DNA of 64,000 nt from an uncultured Sutterella sp. Lineage in GTDB: Bacteria; Pseudomonadota; Gammaproteobacteria; Burkholderiales; Burkholderiaceae_F. This document shows, in pieces, positions 19,174-28,070 of this stretch. Made by a program: the position numbers and the translations under genes. Positions within the stretch are counted from its first letter, which is position 1, and each line of letters opens with the position of its first letter. The notes beneath the pieces were generated by a model. That model saw nothing but the letters and a program-made list of their open reading frames with translations. It searched no databases and was not told the DNA's origin. The stretch spans positions 1-64,000 of the forward strand of contig CASEFX010000022.1 of NCBI GenBank assembly GCA_949287305.1. The letters run 5' to 3'.

Positions 19174-19668
19174 ATGATTCGCTTCACCACCAACATGGGC
19201 GTCATCGACATCGAGCTCGACCATGAACGCGCCCCGCTCACGTCCGCCAACTTTGAAACCTACGTCAAGGAAGGCTTCTACGACGGCGTGATCTTCCACC
19301 GCGTCATCCCGGGCTTCATGATCCAGGGCGGCGGTTTCCTCCCGGGCATGCACCAGAAGGAAACGCACGCGCCGATCCAGAACGAGGCCGCCAACGGTCT
19401 TAAGAACGACCGCTACACGATCGCCATGGCCCGCACGATGGATCCGCACTCCGCCACGGCGCAGTTCTTCATCAACGTGGTGGACAACGACTTCCTCAAC
19501 CACACCTCCCCGACGCCGCAGGGCTGGGGCTACGCCGTCTTCGGAAAGGTCGTGGCCGGCACCGACGTGGTCGACGCCATCGCCAAGGTGAAGACCGGCA
19601 CGCGCGGCTTCCACGGCGACGTTCCCCGTGAAGACGTCGTCATCGAAAAGGCCGAGATCGTCGACTGA
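19174..19668 (+). CDS. ppiB: Peptidyl-prolyl cis-trans isomerase B (cyclophilin)
   Basis: A 164-residue cytoplasmic cyclophilin that speeds proline isomerisation during folding. Family motifs are [19 protein letters not shown] (the FHRVI...QGG core), [18 protein letters not shown] and GYAVFGKV. Length equals E. coli PpiB (164). There is no signal peptide, which separates it from the periplasmic PpiA. The start follows GGAG by six bases. It is monocistronic with its own terminator and sits divergently from the helicase gene. Confidence 0.95.
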   Translation: MIRFTTNMGVIDIELDHERAPLTSANFETYVKEGFYDGVIFHRVIPGFMIQGGGFLPGMHQKETHAPIQNEAANGLKNDRYTIAMARTMDPHSATAQFFINVVDNDFLNHTSPTPQGWGYAVFGKVVAGTDVVDAIAKVKTGTRGFHGDVPREDVVIEKAEIVD

Positions 19669-19693
19669 TCAGGATCGGCAAGCCCTCTCCGAA

Positions 19694-19724
19694 CCCCGCG
19701 CCGCATCGAGCCCGCGGGGTTTTT
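19694..19724 (+). terminator. Terminator of ppiB
   Basis: CCCCGCG (19694-19700) and CGCGGGG (19713-19719) form the stem, followed by TTTTT. Confidence 0.85.
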
Positions 19725-19997
19725 CATACCTTGCGGCCGCCGGAATCCGCCCGCCCCCTTCCACTGCACGATCGTTCCGATAGACGCCGCTCACTCGAAG
19801 CATAGACTGCGCACATTGGCGAAATCCCGAGCGATCCAGTAAGATGATTCCTCGTCTCTCTTTGACACCCCACCCAAGGAGGTTCGCAAAGAAGAAAACA
19901 CAATATCTTGCGGATCACCGTCTTTTCTCCTTCGACCGGTCCTCTGCGCCCGCCAAGGCGGGAAGACCTCCGTCGACCACAATCAGGATCCCCACCC
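19725..19997 (+). promoter_or_regulatory. nrdA upstream region with NrdR-box-like site
   Basis: No gene is seen in this 270-bp leader. The 16-mer at 19898-19913 (ACACAATATCTTGCGG) matches the NrdR consensus ACACwATATaTwGTGT at 13 positions. NrdR boxes normally occur in pairs about 31 bp apart and I find no second copy, so the site is tentative. AGGA precedes the nrdA ATG. Confidence 0.4.
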
Positions 19998-21773
19998 ATG
20001 ACCGTGAAAATCGATCTCTCCCGCGACGCGCTCTTTGACGAGCTCGGCCTCATCCGGCTTCGCGAAAGCTACATGCGTCCCGACGAAAAGAGCCCGCAGG
20101 AACGCCTCGCCTTCGTCGCCGAGCAATTCGCCTCGAACGACGCCCACGCGCAGCGCATCTACGACTACGCCTCGCGCCACTGGCTCTCCTTTTCGACGCC
20201 GATTCTTTCCTTCGGGCGCTCGAAAAACGGCCTCCCCGTCTCGTGCTACCTCACCTACATGGCCGACAGCGCCGACGGTCTCGTCGAGACGCTGAGCGAA
20301 GTGAACCGCCTTTCCATGGCCGGGGGCGGCGTGGGCATTCACGTGGGCATCCGCAACGCCGACGAAAAGAGCGTGGGCGTGATGCCGCACCTCAAGGTCT
20401 ACGACGCGGCCTGCCTCGCCTACCGACAGGGCTCGACTCGACGCGGCTCCTACGCCGCGTTTCTCGACGCGGACCACCCCGACATCATTCCCTTCGTCGA
20501 AATGCGCAAACCCACGGGCGACCAGAACCTGAAGGCTCTGAACCTGCACCACGGGGTCAACCTCACGGACGCCTTCATGGAGAAAATCGAGGCTTCGATG
20601 CGCGACGAAAACGCGGACGACTCGTGGGACCTCAAGAACCCCGCCACGGGCGAAGTCGTCGAGACGATCTCGGCGCGCGACCTCTGGCAGCGCATTCTGG
20701 AAATGCGCATGCATACGGGCGAACCGTATCTCGTCTTCCTCGACACGGCGAACCGCGCGCTGCCCTCCTGGCTTAAGGAAAGGGGCCTGCGCATCCGGGG
20801 TTCCAACCTCTGCACGGAAATCTTCCTCCCGACGTCGGAGACCCGCACGGCGGTCTGCTGCCTATCGTCCCTCAATCTCGAATACTTCGACGACTGGAAG
20901 GACCACCCCGACTTCATCGCCGACACGATGGAATTTTTGGACAACGTCCTGCAGTACTTCATCGATCACGCGCCCAAGCATCTCGCGAAGGCCCGCCACT
21001 CTGCCGAGCGCGAACGATCCGTCGGGCTCGGAGCCCTCGGCTTTCACGCCTACCTGCAAAAAAAGGGCATTCCGCTCGAATCGGCGCTTGCGAAGTCCGT
21101 CAACATGAGGATCTTCCGCCACATCCGCGACGCCGCGCTCGCTGCGGACGCGAAGCTCTGCGAAGAACGCGGCCCCTGCCCCGACGCGGCGGACGCGGGC
21201 GTGGCGCGTCGCTTCTCGCATCACACGGCGGTCGCGCCCAATGCGTCGTCCTCCCTCATCATGGGCGGCACGAGCCCCTCGATCGAACCGTACCGCGCGA
21301 ACATCTACCGGCAGGACACGATCTCGGGCGCCTACATCGTGAAGAACCGATTCCTCAAGGCGGAACTCGCCAAGCGCGGCCTCGACACGGACGAAGTCTG
21401 GGCGGACCTCATCGCGCACGACGGGTCGGTCGCGCACCGCGAAGATCTGCCCGAATCCGTACGGATGGTCTTCAAGACCGCCTTTGAAATCGATCAGCGC
21501 TGGCTCGTGGACCTCGCTGCGGACCGCCAGGCCTACATCGATCAGGGACAGAGCCTCAACCTCTTCTTCCCGCCCGACGTGTCGGTGTCATATTTGCACG
21601 CCTGCCACTTCCTTGCGTGGAAGAAGGGCTTGAAGTCGCTCTACTACAACCGCTCCGACAAACTGCGCAAGGCCGACCGCGTCGGCGTGCGCATGGAGCG
21701 AAAGCGCATCGAAGACGAAATCGACATGCGCGCCGTGGCCGACGACACGACCTGCCTTGCCTGCGAAGGCTGA
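19998..21773 (+). CDS. nrdA: Ribonucleotide reductase class I large subunit
   Basis: A 591-residue catalytic subunit reducing ribonucleoside diphosphates. The active site is intact: C83 and C287 as the redox pair, N270-C272-E274 (GSNLCTEIF) as the radical site, Y549-Y550 (SLYYNRSDK) on the radical-transfer path and a C-terminal CLAC relay. It is far shorter than E. coli NrdA (761) because the N-terminal ATP-cone is missing, so the usual dATP activity switch should be absent here. The start is the ATG with AGGA upstream; an earlier in-frame ATG lies in the leader and is unlikely. nrdB follows after 13 bp. Confidence 0.94.
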   Translation: MTVKIDLSRDALFDELGLIRLRESYMRPDEKSPQERLAFVAEQFASNDAHAQRIYDYASRHWLSFSTPILSFGRSKNGLPVSCYLTYMADSADGLVETLSEVNRLSMAGGGVGIHVGIRNADEKSVGVMPHLKVYDAACLAYRQGSTRRGSYAAFLDADHPDIIPFVEMRKPTGDQNLKALNLHHGVNLTDAFMEKIEASMRDENADDSWDLKNPATGEVVETISARDLWQRILEMRMHTGEPYLVFLDTANRALPSWLKERGLRIRGSNLCTEIFLPTSETRTAVCCLSSLNLEYFDDWKDHPDFIADTMEFLDNVLQYFIDHAPKHLAKARHSAERERSVGLGALGFHAYLQKKGIPLESALAKSVNMRIFRHIRDAALAADAKLCEERGPCPDAADAGVARRFSHHTAVAPNASSSLIMGGTSPSIEPYRANIYRQDTISGAYIVKNRFLKAELAKRGLDTDEVWADLIAHDGSVAHREDLPESVRMVFKTAFEIDQRWLVDLAADRQAYIDQGQSLNLFFPPDVSVSYLHACHFLAWKKGLKSLYYNRSDKLRKADRVGVRMERKRIEDEIDMRAVADDTTCLACEG

Positions 21774-21786
21774 TGGGAGACCGAAA

Positions 21787-22779
21787 ATGACTGAAAAGAA
21801 GCAAACCGCACCCGCCTCGGGACTCCTTGCCGAGCGCACCGCCTTCAAGCCCTTCGCCTATCCGTGGGCGTACGAGGCCTTCATGCAGTCCGAACAGATG
21901 CACTGGCTCTGGACGGAAGTTCCGATGATGGAGGACGTCAAGGACTACCGAAGCAAACTCACCGACGACGAGCGCGAGTTTCTGACGAAGATCCTTCGCT
22001 TTTTCACCCAGGGCGACATCGACGTCTCGGGCGCCTACGTGAACGTCTACCTTCCGCGCTTTCGGCAGCCCGAAATCCGGATGATGCTCTCCTCGTTCGC
22101 TGCGCGCGAAGCCGTGCACATCGCCGCCTATTCGCATCTCATCGAGACGCTCGGCCTCCCCGAGTCGATCTACAACGAGTTTATGGAATACGAGGCGATG
22201 GCCGCCAAGCACGACTTCTTCCGGGAAGTCGAAAAGGACGACCGCGACCTTCCCGCCCAGATCGCGGCCTTCTCGGCCTTTACCGAAGGCATGCAGCTCT
22301 TCTCGAGCTTCGTGATGCTTTTGAACTTCACGAGAAACGGGACGATGAAGGGCATGGGCCAGATCATCGCCTGGTCGATCGCCGACGAAACGCTCCATAC
22401 GGAATCGATGACGAAGATCTTCCGCGAATACGTGAAGGAAAATCCGGAAGTCTGGACGGACGACTTGAAGCGCAAGATCTACGAAATCGCCGAAACCATG
22501 GTGACGCTCGAAGACCGCTTCATTGAACTCGCCTTCGGCGTGACCGACATGAAGCGCCTCACGAAGGACGAAGTGCGTGCCTACATCCGCTACATCGCCG
22601 ACCGCCGCCTCGCGGGGCTCGGCCTCAAGGCGATCTTCGGCTCGGGCGACAATCCCCTTCCCTGGGTCGACGCCATGCTCGGGGTCTCGCACACGAACTT
22701 CTTTGAAAACCGCGTCGTCGACTACGCCAAAGGAGCGCTCACGGGCGACTGGGCCGACGTCTGGGGTCAAGCCAAATGA
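21787..22779 (+). CDS. nrdB: Ribonucleotide reductase class I small subunit
   Basis: A 330-residue ferritin-like subunit that generates the tyrosyl radical. The motif EAVHIAAYS supplies E108, H111 and the radical Y115 at the classical spacing (E. coli E115, H118, Y122). The second metal-ligand helix is IADETLHTESM. A canonical di-iron/tyrosyl mechanism is therefore expected. The start has GGGAGA upstream. Its stop overlaps the start of the next gene (ATGA), indicating translational coupling. Confidence 0.94.
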   Translation: MTEKKQTAPASGLLAERTAFKPFAYPWAYEAFMQSEQMHWLWTEVPMMEDVKDYRSKLTDDEREFLTKILRFFTQGDIDVSGAYVNVYLPRFRQPEIRMMLSSFAAREAVHIAAYSHLIETLGLPESIYNEFMEYEAMAAKHDFFREVEKDDRDLPAQIAAFSAFTEGMQLFSSFVMLLNFTRNGTMKGMGQIIAWSIADETLHTESMTKIFREYVKENPEVWTDDLKRKIYEIAETMVTLEDRFIELAFGVTDMKRLTKDEVRAYIRYIADRRLAGLGLKAIFGSGDNPLPWVDAMLGVSHTNFFENRVVDYAKGALTGDWADVWGQAK

Positions 22780-23963
22780 GCGTCGGCGCCGCTCTCTTTG
22801 AATTCGCCCTGCCGACCCGAATCGTCTTCGGGACGGGCGCGCTCGAGCGTCTTGCAAAGCTCCCGATTCCGGGGAAGAAGACGCTCCTTGTCACTACGTC
22901 GGGCGGTTCGCTCGTGCGCTCGGGCCTTCTGGACCGCGTGAAGGCGCTTTTCGCGGCCCGCGGCGTCGAAATCGTCTTGTTCGACCGCGTCTTTCCGAAC
23001 CCGACCGACACGCTCGTCATGGAGGCCTCGGCCCTCGCACGCCGCGAAGGCGTCGACTTCGTGACGGGACTCGGCGGAGGCTCGGCTCTCGACGTCGCGA
23101 AGGCGATCGCCATGACGGCGGTGAACGAAGGCGACGTCTGGGACTACGTGCGGGGCGGCACGGGCGGCGGCAAGAGCCCGGCACACCCGTCACTTCCCAC
23201 GCTCCTCATCCCCACCACCGCGGGGACCGGGTCGGAGGCCGATCCCTGGATCGTGCTCGGAAAACTTGAAACGGGCGAAAAGATCGCCTTCGGAAACCGA
23301 GGAACCTATCCGACGATGTCGGTGGTCGATCCCTCGCTCACGCTCTCGGTGCCGCCCTTTCTCACGGCCTGTCAAGGCTTTGACGCCCTCTGTCACGCGG
23401 CGGAAGGTTATCTCAACCGCCGCGCCTCGCCCGTATCCGACCTCTTTGCGCTCGAAGCCGTGCGGCTTCTCGGGAGGTCGCTCGTCACGGCCGTGAGGAA
23501 GGGAGATGATCTTCACGCGCGAAGCGACGTGTCGCTTGCCGCGACGCTCGCGGGCGTCAACGAGTCGCTTGCGGGCTGCATTTCGCTTCATGCCTTGGAG
23601 CATGCGCTGAGCGCAAAGAATCCGAACCTCACTCACGGTCAGGGTCTTGCCATGCTGGCTTTCGCCTACTTCCGCCACCTTATCAACAAGGGCGCCGCAC
23701 ACGAGCGCTTCGTCGATCTTGCCCGTGCGCTCGGCTTCCCGAGAGCGGCGGCACCCGCCGATTTCCTTGCGGTGCTACACCACCTTCTCATTGCCTGCGG
23801 TCTTGCGAACCTCTCATGGCGGGAGGCGGGCTTTTCGAAGAAAGACTTCCCGGACCTCATCGACAATGCCCGAAGCGCCATGGGCGCACTCTTCCGGTGC
23901 GACCCGGAGGAACTCTCGGACGAAGATCTCTTCGAAATCCTCGAGTGCGCCTGGTGGGACTGA
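22776..23963 (+). CDS. Iron-containing alcohol dehydrogenase
   Basis: A 395-residue group III (Fe) alcohol dehydrogenase using NAD(P)H. Visible are the nucleotide-binding GLGGGSALDVAKAIA, IPTTAGTGSEA, and the metal-binding histidines in FDALCHAAEG, HALEHALS and LTHGQGLAM. The substrate cannot be told from sequence; butanol, propanediol and hydroxybutyrate enzymes all share these motifs. The unusual point is its 4-bp overlap with nrdB, which puts a fermentative-type dehydrogenase under ribonucleotide-reductase control. Confidence 0.88.
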   Translation: MSVGAALFEFALPTRIVFGTGALERLAKLPIPGKKTLLVTTSGGSLVRSGLLDRVKALFAARGVEIVLFDRVFPNPTDTLVMEASALARREGVDFVTGLGGGSALDVAKAIAMTAVNEGDVWDYVRGGTGGGKSPAHPSLPTLLIPTTAGTGSEADPWIVLGKLETGEKIAFGNRGTYPTMSVVDPSLTLSVPPFLTACQGFDALCHAAEGYLNRRASPVSDLFALEAVRLLGRSLVTAVRKGDDLHARSDVSLAATLAGVNESLAGCISLHALEHALSAKNPNLTHGQGLAMLAFAYFRHLINKGAAHERFVDLARALGFPRAAAPADFLAVLHHLLIACGLANLSWREAGFSKKDFPDLIDNARSAMGALFRCDPEELSDEDLFEILECAWWD

Positions 23964-23992
23964 GCGTTCCGCCGGTCCCCCAAAAATGACGC

Positions 23993-24018
23993 AACCCCGG
24001 CCGTTTCGGACCGGGGTT
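23993..24018. terminator. Bidirectional terminator between the ADH gene and metQ
   Basis: AACCCCGG (23993-24000) and CCGGGGTT (24011-24018) enclose a 10-nt loop, followed by GTTTTG on the plus strand. It serves the convergent ADH (plus) and metQ (minus) genes. Confidence 0.75.
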
Positions 24019-24047
24019 GTTTTGTTCAGAGGACTGCGTTATCCGCA

Positions 24048-24881
24048 TCAGAAGGCGGGAACCACGGCGCCCTTGTACTGTTCTTCAAGGAACTTCTTCA
24101 ATTCGGGCGACGAAAGCGCAGCCTTGAGCTTCTGGAATTCGGCGCGGTTTTCCTCACCCGTACGGACCGCCACGACGTTGGCGTAGGGCGAATCCTTGGC
24201 TTCGATCGCGATGGCGTCCTTGAGGGGGTTCAGGTTGGCGCCGAGCGCGTAGTTGGAGTTGATGACGGCGAGGTCGACGTCGTCCAAAGCGCGCGGGAGC
24301 TGGGCGGATTCGATTTCGATGAACTTCACCTTCTTCGGATTTTCCGCGACGTCGCCCACCGTGGCGAGAATGCCGGCTTCGGGCTTCAACTTGATGAGAC
24401 CGGCGGTTTCAAGAACCTTCAGCGCACGACCGCCGTTGGTCGGGTCGTTCGGGATCGCGACCTGGGCGCCTTCCGCGACGTCCGCGATGCCCTTCACCTT
24501 ACGGGAATAGACGCCCATCGGTTCGATGTGCACGGCCGTGAGGCTCGAGAGCTTGAGACCGCGGTCGGCGCAGAATTCGTCGAGATAGGGCTTGTGCTGG
24601 AAGAAGTTGGCGTCGATTTCCTTGTCGGCGAGCGAAAGGTTCGGCTTGATGTAGTCCGTGAACTCCATCACCTTGAGGGTGACGCCCTCCTTGGCGAGCT
24701 GCGGCGTGATGAACTTCAGAATGTCGGCGTGCGGCACGGGGCTCGCACCGACGGTGATCGTGACGGAAGCGTCCTTGCCTGCGGCCGCAGGCTGGGCGGG
24801 TTCGGTCTTTTCGCCGCAGCCGGCAAGGGTGAGCGTGAGCCCGCAGGCGACGAGGACGGAAGCAAGCGCGTTGATTCTCAT
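24048..24881 (-). CDS. metQ: NlpA/MetQ-family substrate-binding lipoprotein
   Basis: A 277-residue lipoprotein. The signal peptide ends in the lipobox LAGC (LTLTLAGCGEK), so the mature protein is acylated at that Cys. NlpA-family signatures include GASPVPHADILKFI, TDYIKPNLSLADKEIDANFFQHKPYLDEF and VAIPNDPTNGGRALKVLE. The family binds methionine for the MetNI importer. Neither metN nor metI is adjacent, so the partner ATPase and permease must be elsewhere. The start is placed at the ATG with AGGAAAG upstream. No methionine riboswitch was recognised in the leader. Confidence 0.9.
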   Translation of the reverse strand: MRINALASVLVACGLTLTLAGCGEKTEPAQPAAAGKDASVTITVGASPVPHADILKFITPQLAKEGVTLKVMEFTDYIKPNLSLADKEIDANFFQHKPYLDEFCADRGLKLSSLTAVHIEPMGVYSRKVKGIADVAEGAQVAIPNDPTNGGRALKVLETAGLIKLKPEAGILATVGDVAENPKKVKFIEIESAQLPRALDDVDLAVINSNYALGANLNPLKDAIAIEAKDSPYANVVAVRTGEENRAEFQKLKAALSSPELKKFLEEQYKGAVVPAF

Positions 24882-25181
24882 GATGTTTTCTTTCCTGATT
24901 TGCAGCCTTCGGCTCGGGCGGTTCGAGATCCTGCAGTGCTTTTGAGGAGGGTCCCGATCCGAAAGCGTTTGTTTTGTCGAAGAATCGGGATTCCGACGAA
25001 GATCGGCCGAGAATTTGGGGAGAGCGGAGAGGATCCGTCCGGCCGCCGCGTCTTTTCTGGCGGGAATCCACGCTTGGGGCCCCGCGGGCCCTGGCGATTG
25101 GGTAAGTGTAGCAAGCAAAGCGCCCCGCGGAGGGCGGGGCGCAGGGGATTTTTGCCTTGTTTGCGGTATTACCCCGCGGAA
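24882..25181 (-). other. Non-coding stretch with terminator of the CysE-like gene
   Basis: 300 bp without a convincing gene. At 25120-25142 GCGCCCCG and CGGGGCGC form an 8-bp stem that on the minus strand is followed by TTTGCTTG, a probable terminator for the operon ending at 25182. The remainder should hold the metQ promoter. Confidence 0.6.
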
Positions 25182-25811
25182 TCAGTCCTTCGACGCTCCT
25201 TCGGGGTCGACTTCGGCCGTGAGGGCCGCGGCCTTGGCGGCCGTCTCCACCGAGGCGGGAACGCCCTGGTACTTTGCGTCGCGCGAAGGCGAAGAACGGC
25301 GGCGTCCCGCCTTGCGGCGTGCGGACTTGGCGGTCTCCCGCGGGGGTGCGGATTGGCGTGATTCGAGCTTGCGGCAGCGCTCTTCGAGCGCCCCGATTTT
25401 CTCTTCCTGCGCGCGGATCAGAAGGAGCGCCTCGGAAAGCGCCCCCTCCACCTTCTTGAGACGTTCTTCGTCGCTTTCGGCGCCCGGCGCCGCAAGGAGC
25501 GCCGGCCCCTCGGGAAAGACTTCGGCGCCGTCGGGGACGACCGCGTCGGGTCCGAGCCAGACGCCCGGCGCAAGATAGACGTTTTCGCCCACGCGAGCGT
25601 CGGCATGAATCCGAACGCCCGTCATCTGAGCGGAGAGCGCGGCGATGCCGTCGGCTAGACCCCGCCAGCCTTGCAGCGCGCAGAAGTGCGCGGCGCGGTG
25701 TGCGAGGACCGCGTGAAAGCCCGGTGCGCGAAAGAGCGTGTCGGCCGCGGTGAGGCCCCGCGGGTCGCGCGCGCGGTAGACGGCAAGGAGCGTACGGGTC
25801 TTCTCAAACAT
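25182..25811 (-). CDS. CysE-derived hexapeptide protein, probably non-catalytic
   Basis: A 209-residue protein. Residues 1-80 resemble serine O-acetyltransferase: YRARDPRGLTAADTLFRAPGFHAVLAHRAAH is the CysE helical region, followed by one or two hexapeptide coils (TGVRIHADARVGENVYLAPG). The catalytic DHG/HG segment of CysE is missing, replaced by APGVWLG, and the left-handed helix stops early. It is succeeded by a coiled-coil (residues ~112-150) and a basic, Ala-rich tail. cysE follows trmJ in many proteobacteria, so this looks like the ancestral cysE position occupied by a remodelled protein. Serine acetyltransferase activity is unlikely. It overlaps the trmJ 3' end by 8 bp. Confidence 0.7.
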   Translation of the reverse strand: MFEKTRTLLAVYRARDPRGLTAADTLFRAPGFHAVLAHRAAHFCALQGWRGLADGIAALSAQMTGVRIHADARVGENVYLAPGVWLGPDAVVPDGAEVFPEGPALLAAPGAESDEERLKKVEGALSEALLLIRAQEEKIGALEERCRKLESRQSAPPRETAKSARRKAGRRRSSPSRDAKYQGVPASVETAAKAAALTAEVDPEGASKD

Positions 25812-26619
25812 CGGTTCCTCCGGAAGGTTTCTTCGATCCGGCCCGGTCTCGTTTCGGGCGAATGACGGCGGCGCAGATGCCGCGCAGAAGATCGATTTCG
25901 GTTTGCGTGAGATTCGCGCGCGAGAAGAGCCGACGCGTAATCGACATGAGGTTCTTGGGCTTTGCGGGATCGTGCACGCCGCAGGCCGTCATGGCCTCTT
26001 CCCAGTGGCGGTAGAAGCCTTCCACGGCTTCGTTCGTGGCGGGCGCCTCTCCTTCGAAGCGCCGCTGCCAATCGTAGAGGGCGCCCTCGTGTCCTTCGCG
26101 GGCAAGGCCCGCCATGTGCATTTCGTAGGCGGTGAGCTGCACGGCCTGCGCGAGATTGAGCGAAGGACTTTCGGGGTCCGCCGCGATCGCGGCCTGGCCC
26201 TGACAGAGAAGCACCTCCTCGTTCGTGAGACCGCTTCGCTCGCACCCGAAGACGAAGGCTACGTCTCCTTCGGGGAAGCTCTCGAGCCAGTCGCAGGTCT
26301 TTCCGCAGGCCTCGCGCAGGGGCGACATCGGCGGTCCGAACTCGCGGTCGTAGCCCGTCAACGCCCAGGCGAAAGTCACGCCTTCGAGCGCCTCGGCCAA
26401 AGTCGCGTGCGTGCGGCAGGCTTCAAGGACGTCGACGGAACTCGTCGCGAAGGCGATCGCCTCCTCGTGCGTACGAAAGCCGGCTTCGCGGGGCGCCACG
26501 ACGCGCAGGTCGCGAAATCCCATGGTCTTGATGGCGCGCGCCGCCGATCCGATGTTCCCCGGATGACTTGGCTCGCACAAAACGAAGCGCACGCGCCGCG
26601 ATTGTCGTGGTGTCTGCAT
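25804..26619 (-). CDS. trmJ: tRNA (cytidine/uridine-2'-O)-methyltransferase TrmJ
   Basis: A 271-residue SPOUT methyltransferase that modifies tRNA position 32 with SAM. The N-terminal RFVLCEPSHPGNIGSAARAIKTMGF is the substrate-binding motif; VAFVFGCERSGLTNEE and PSLNLAQAVQLTAYEM form the knotted SAM site. A C-terminal helical extension of about 80 residues is typical of TrmJ. The start is the ATG with AGGA nine bases upstream. A good extended -10 box (TGCTACAAT, TACAAT at 26652-26657) lies 33 bases upstream on the minus strand. Confidence 0.9.
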   Translation of the reverse strand: MQTPRQSRRVRFVLCEPSHPGNIGSAARAIKTMGFRDLRVVAPREAGFRTHEEAIAFATSSVDVLEACRTHATLAEALEGVTFAWALTGYDREFGPPMSPLREACGKTCDWLESFPEGDVAFVFGCERSGLTNEEVLLCQGQAAIAADPESPSLNLAQAVQLTAYEMHMAGLAREGHEGALYDWQRRFEGEAPATNEAVEGFYRHWEEAMTACGVHDPAKPKNLMSITRRLFSRANLTQTEIDLLRGICAAVIRPKRDRAGSKKPSGGTDV

Positions 26620-26651
26620 GGAAATCCTGCTCAAAAGTTTTGAAGAGGCGA

Positions 26652-26657
26652 ATTGTA
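26652..26657 (-). promoter_or_regulatory. -10 box of trmJ
   Basis: TACAAT preceded by TGC on the minus strand, an extended -10. The same element recurs upstream of suhB and the GntR gene; simpler TACAAT boxes precede the DMT gene, cyuA and gluQ. Confidence 0.55.
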
Positions 26658-26709
26658 GCAAACGAAGCCTCTTTCCCCGAAGAGAAAAAGCGGTCTTGCC
26701 GCCGCGGCC

Positions 26710-27585
26710 TCAGGATTGGGGCTCGGGCTTCTTTTTCTTTCGCGTCTCGAGCGTCGCCGTGACGCCGGCAATGATGATGACGCCGATCCCCGTGCCCGTA
26801 AGGAGCGAAATGGGTTCGTCAAAGGAAATCCAACCGATGAGGGACGCGAAGATGATGGCGGAGAATTGAAAGCAGCTCGTGACGAGGACGTTGCCGCCGC
26901 TCCATGCACGCGTCATGGCAAGCTGCGCGATGACGCCCGAAACGGCCATCCCCGCGAGCGCCCAGACGTTGTCGAACGTGATGGCGGTGAGCGGTCCCTC
27001 CCAGAGAAAGTGTCCGATCACGCCCGCCACGGTGCCCGTGAGCGTGAAGTAAAAAACTATGCGCCACGCAGGTTCGCGCATTTTGGCGAGCTGTCGCACC
27101 TGAAACTGCGCGAGCGCGGCGAAGAAACCCGCGGAAGAACCGATGAGACTCGGCATCAGGTCGCTCGCCCCCACGTCGGGCCGCAAAATGAGCGTGATGC
27201 CGAAAAAGCCGAAGATGACGCAGGCGATGAGTTTCTTCTCCAGGGCCTCTCCCGCGCGTACGGCGAGGTACGAGACGATCGCGGCCATGAAGAGCGGGCT
27301 CGTGTAGTTGAGGGTCATGGCCGTGCCGAGCGGCAGTCGCCCGAGCGCGTAGACCCAGATGAGGAGCGCGAGCGTCCCGAGGAGACTTCGCTTGAGATGC
27401 GAGGGAACGAGGTGCGTCACGACCGTGCGGTGCGTCGCGACGACCCAGAGGAAAATGAGGCCGCAGCCGACGATCTGACGATAAAAGACGAGCTCGAACG
27501 TGCCAAAGTCCGTGGCCCCGAGCTTCGTGAATGCCGCCATCAATGAAAAGAAAAAGGATGAGACGAGCATCCAGACGCTCTGCAT
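26710..27585 (-). CDS. DMT-superfamily (EamA) metabolite exporter
   Basis: A 291-residue inner-membrane protein with ten predicted helices formed by two EamA repeats. Typical features are FFSLMAAFTKLGATDFGTFELVFYRQIVG in the first repeat and the LNYTSPLFMAAIVSYLA and LILRPDV segments. Substrates of this family vary (amino acids, nucleosides, other metabolites), so none is assigned. The start is chosen for GGAGAG upstream; TACAAT at 27619-27624 is a likely -10. It resembles the transporter truncated at the right window edge, including the shared LILRPDV motif. Confidence 0.83.
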   Translation of the reverse strand: MQSVWMLVSSFFFSLMAAFTKLGATDFGTFELVFYRQIVGCGLIFLWVVATHRTVVTHLVPSHLKRSLLGTLALLIWVYALGRLPLGTAMTLNYTSPLFMAAIVSYLAVRAGEALEKKLIACVIFGFFGITLILRPDVGASDLMPSLIGSSAGFFAALAQFQVRQLAKMREPAWRIVFYFTLTGTVAGVIGHFLWEGPLTAITFDNVWALAGMAVSGVIAQLAMTRAWSGGNVLVTSCFQFSAIIFASLIGWISFDEPISLLTGTGIGVIIIAGVTATLETRKKKKPEPQS

Positions 27586-28070
27586 ACGGCTCTCCGATAG
27601 AAATGAAAAGAAATTTTGATTGTACACCCTTGGAGAGCGCTTCCCGCGAAACGCACAGGGGCGACCGAGGACAGGAAGCCGCCGAACCCGCCCGACATTC
27701 AGATGCGGTTTGTCAGCAGGTCCGTTTCTTCGCGCCGAGAGAGCAGAAGCGCCGCGCGGGCGGCCTCGACTGGATGGTCCGCATCGCAGAGCGCATGCTG
27801 CGCAAGTGGCCGAAAGCCATTACCTTCGTGTGCCCCCCCCTCCGTGGTTTCGTGCACGTCATTTCGGCGTGGCTGCGGGCTACCCGCTCTACGCCGTGAT
27901 GGGCTGATCATCGTCGGTGGAACATCATTGCGCGGCGGGCGATCTCAAGACCTCCGGCACAATGTCAATTATTTGCGTCCTTCCCGACTCTCTTTCTTCT
28001 CTGTACGATAAAATCTCCTGGTGCGCAGCATTTCACTGTCTTTTCCCAACTCCTTTGATTTTTTATCATC
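27586..28070 (+). other. Gap with a possible gene remnant
   Basis: 485 bp with no intact gene. Between about 27750 and 27830 one plus-strand frame has strongly GC-rich third positions and reads GGLDWMVRIAERMLRKW. After a run of eight C (27833-27840) the coding-like pattern seems to continue in the next frame (RHFGVAAGYPLYAVMG, stop at 27907). This may be a decayed gene frameshifted at the C run. I do not recognise the protein. The AT-rich 27961-28070 likely holds the promoter of the next gene. Confidence 0.35.
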
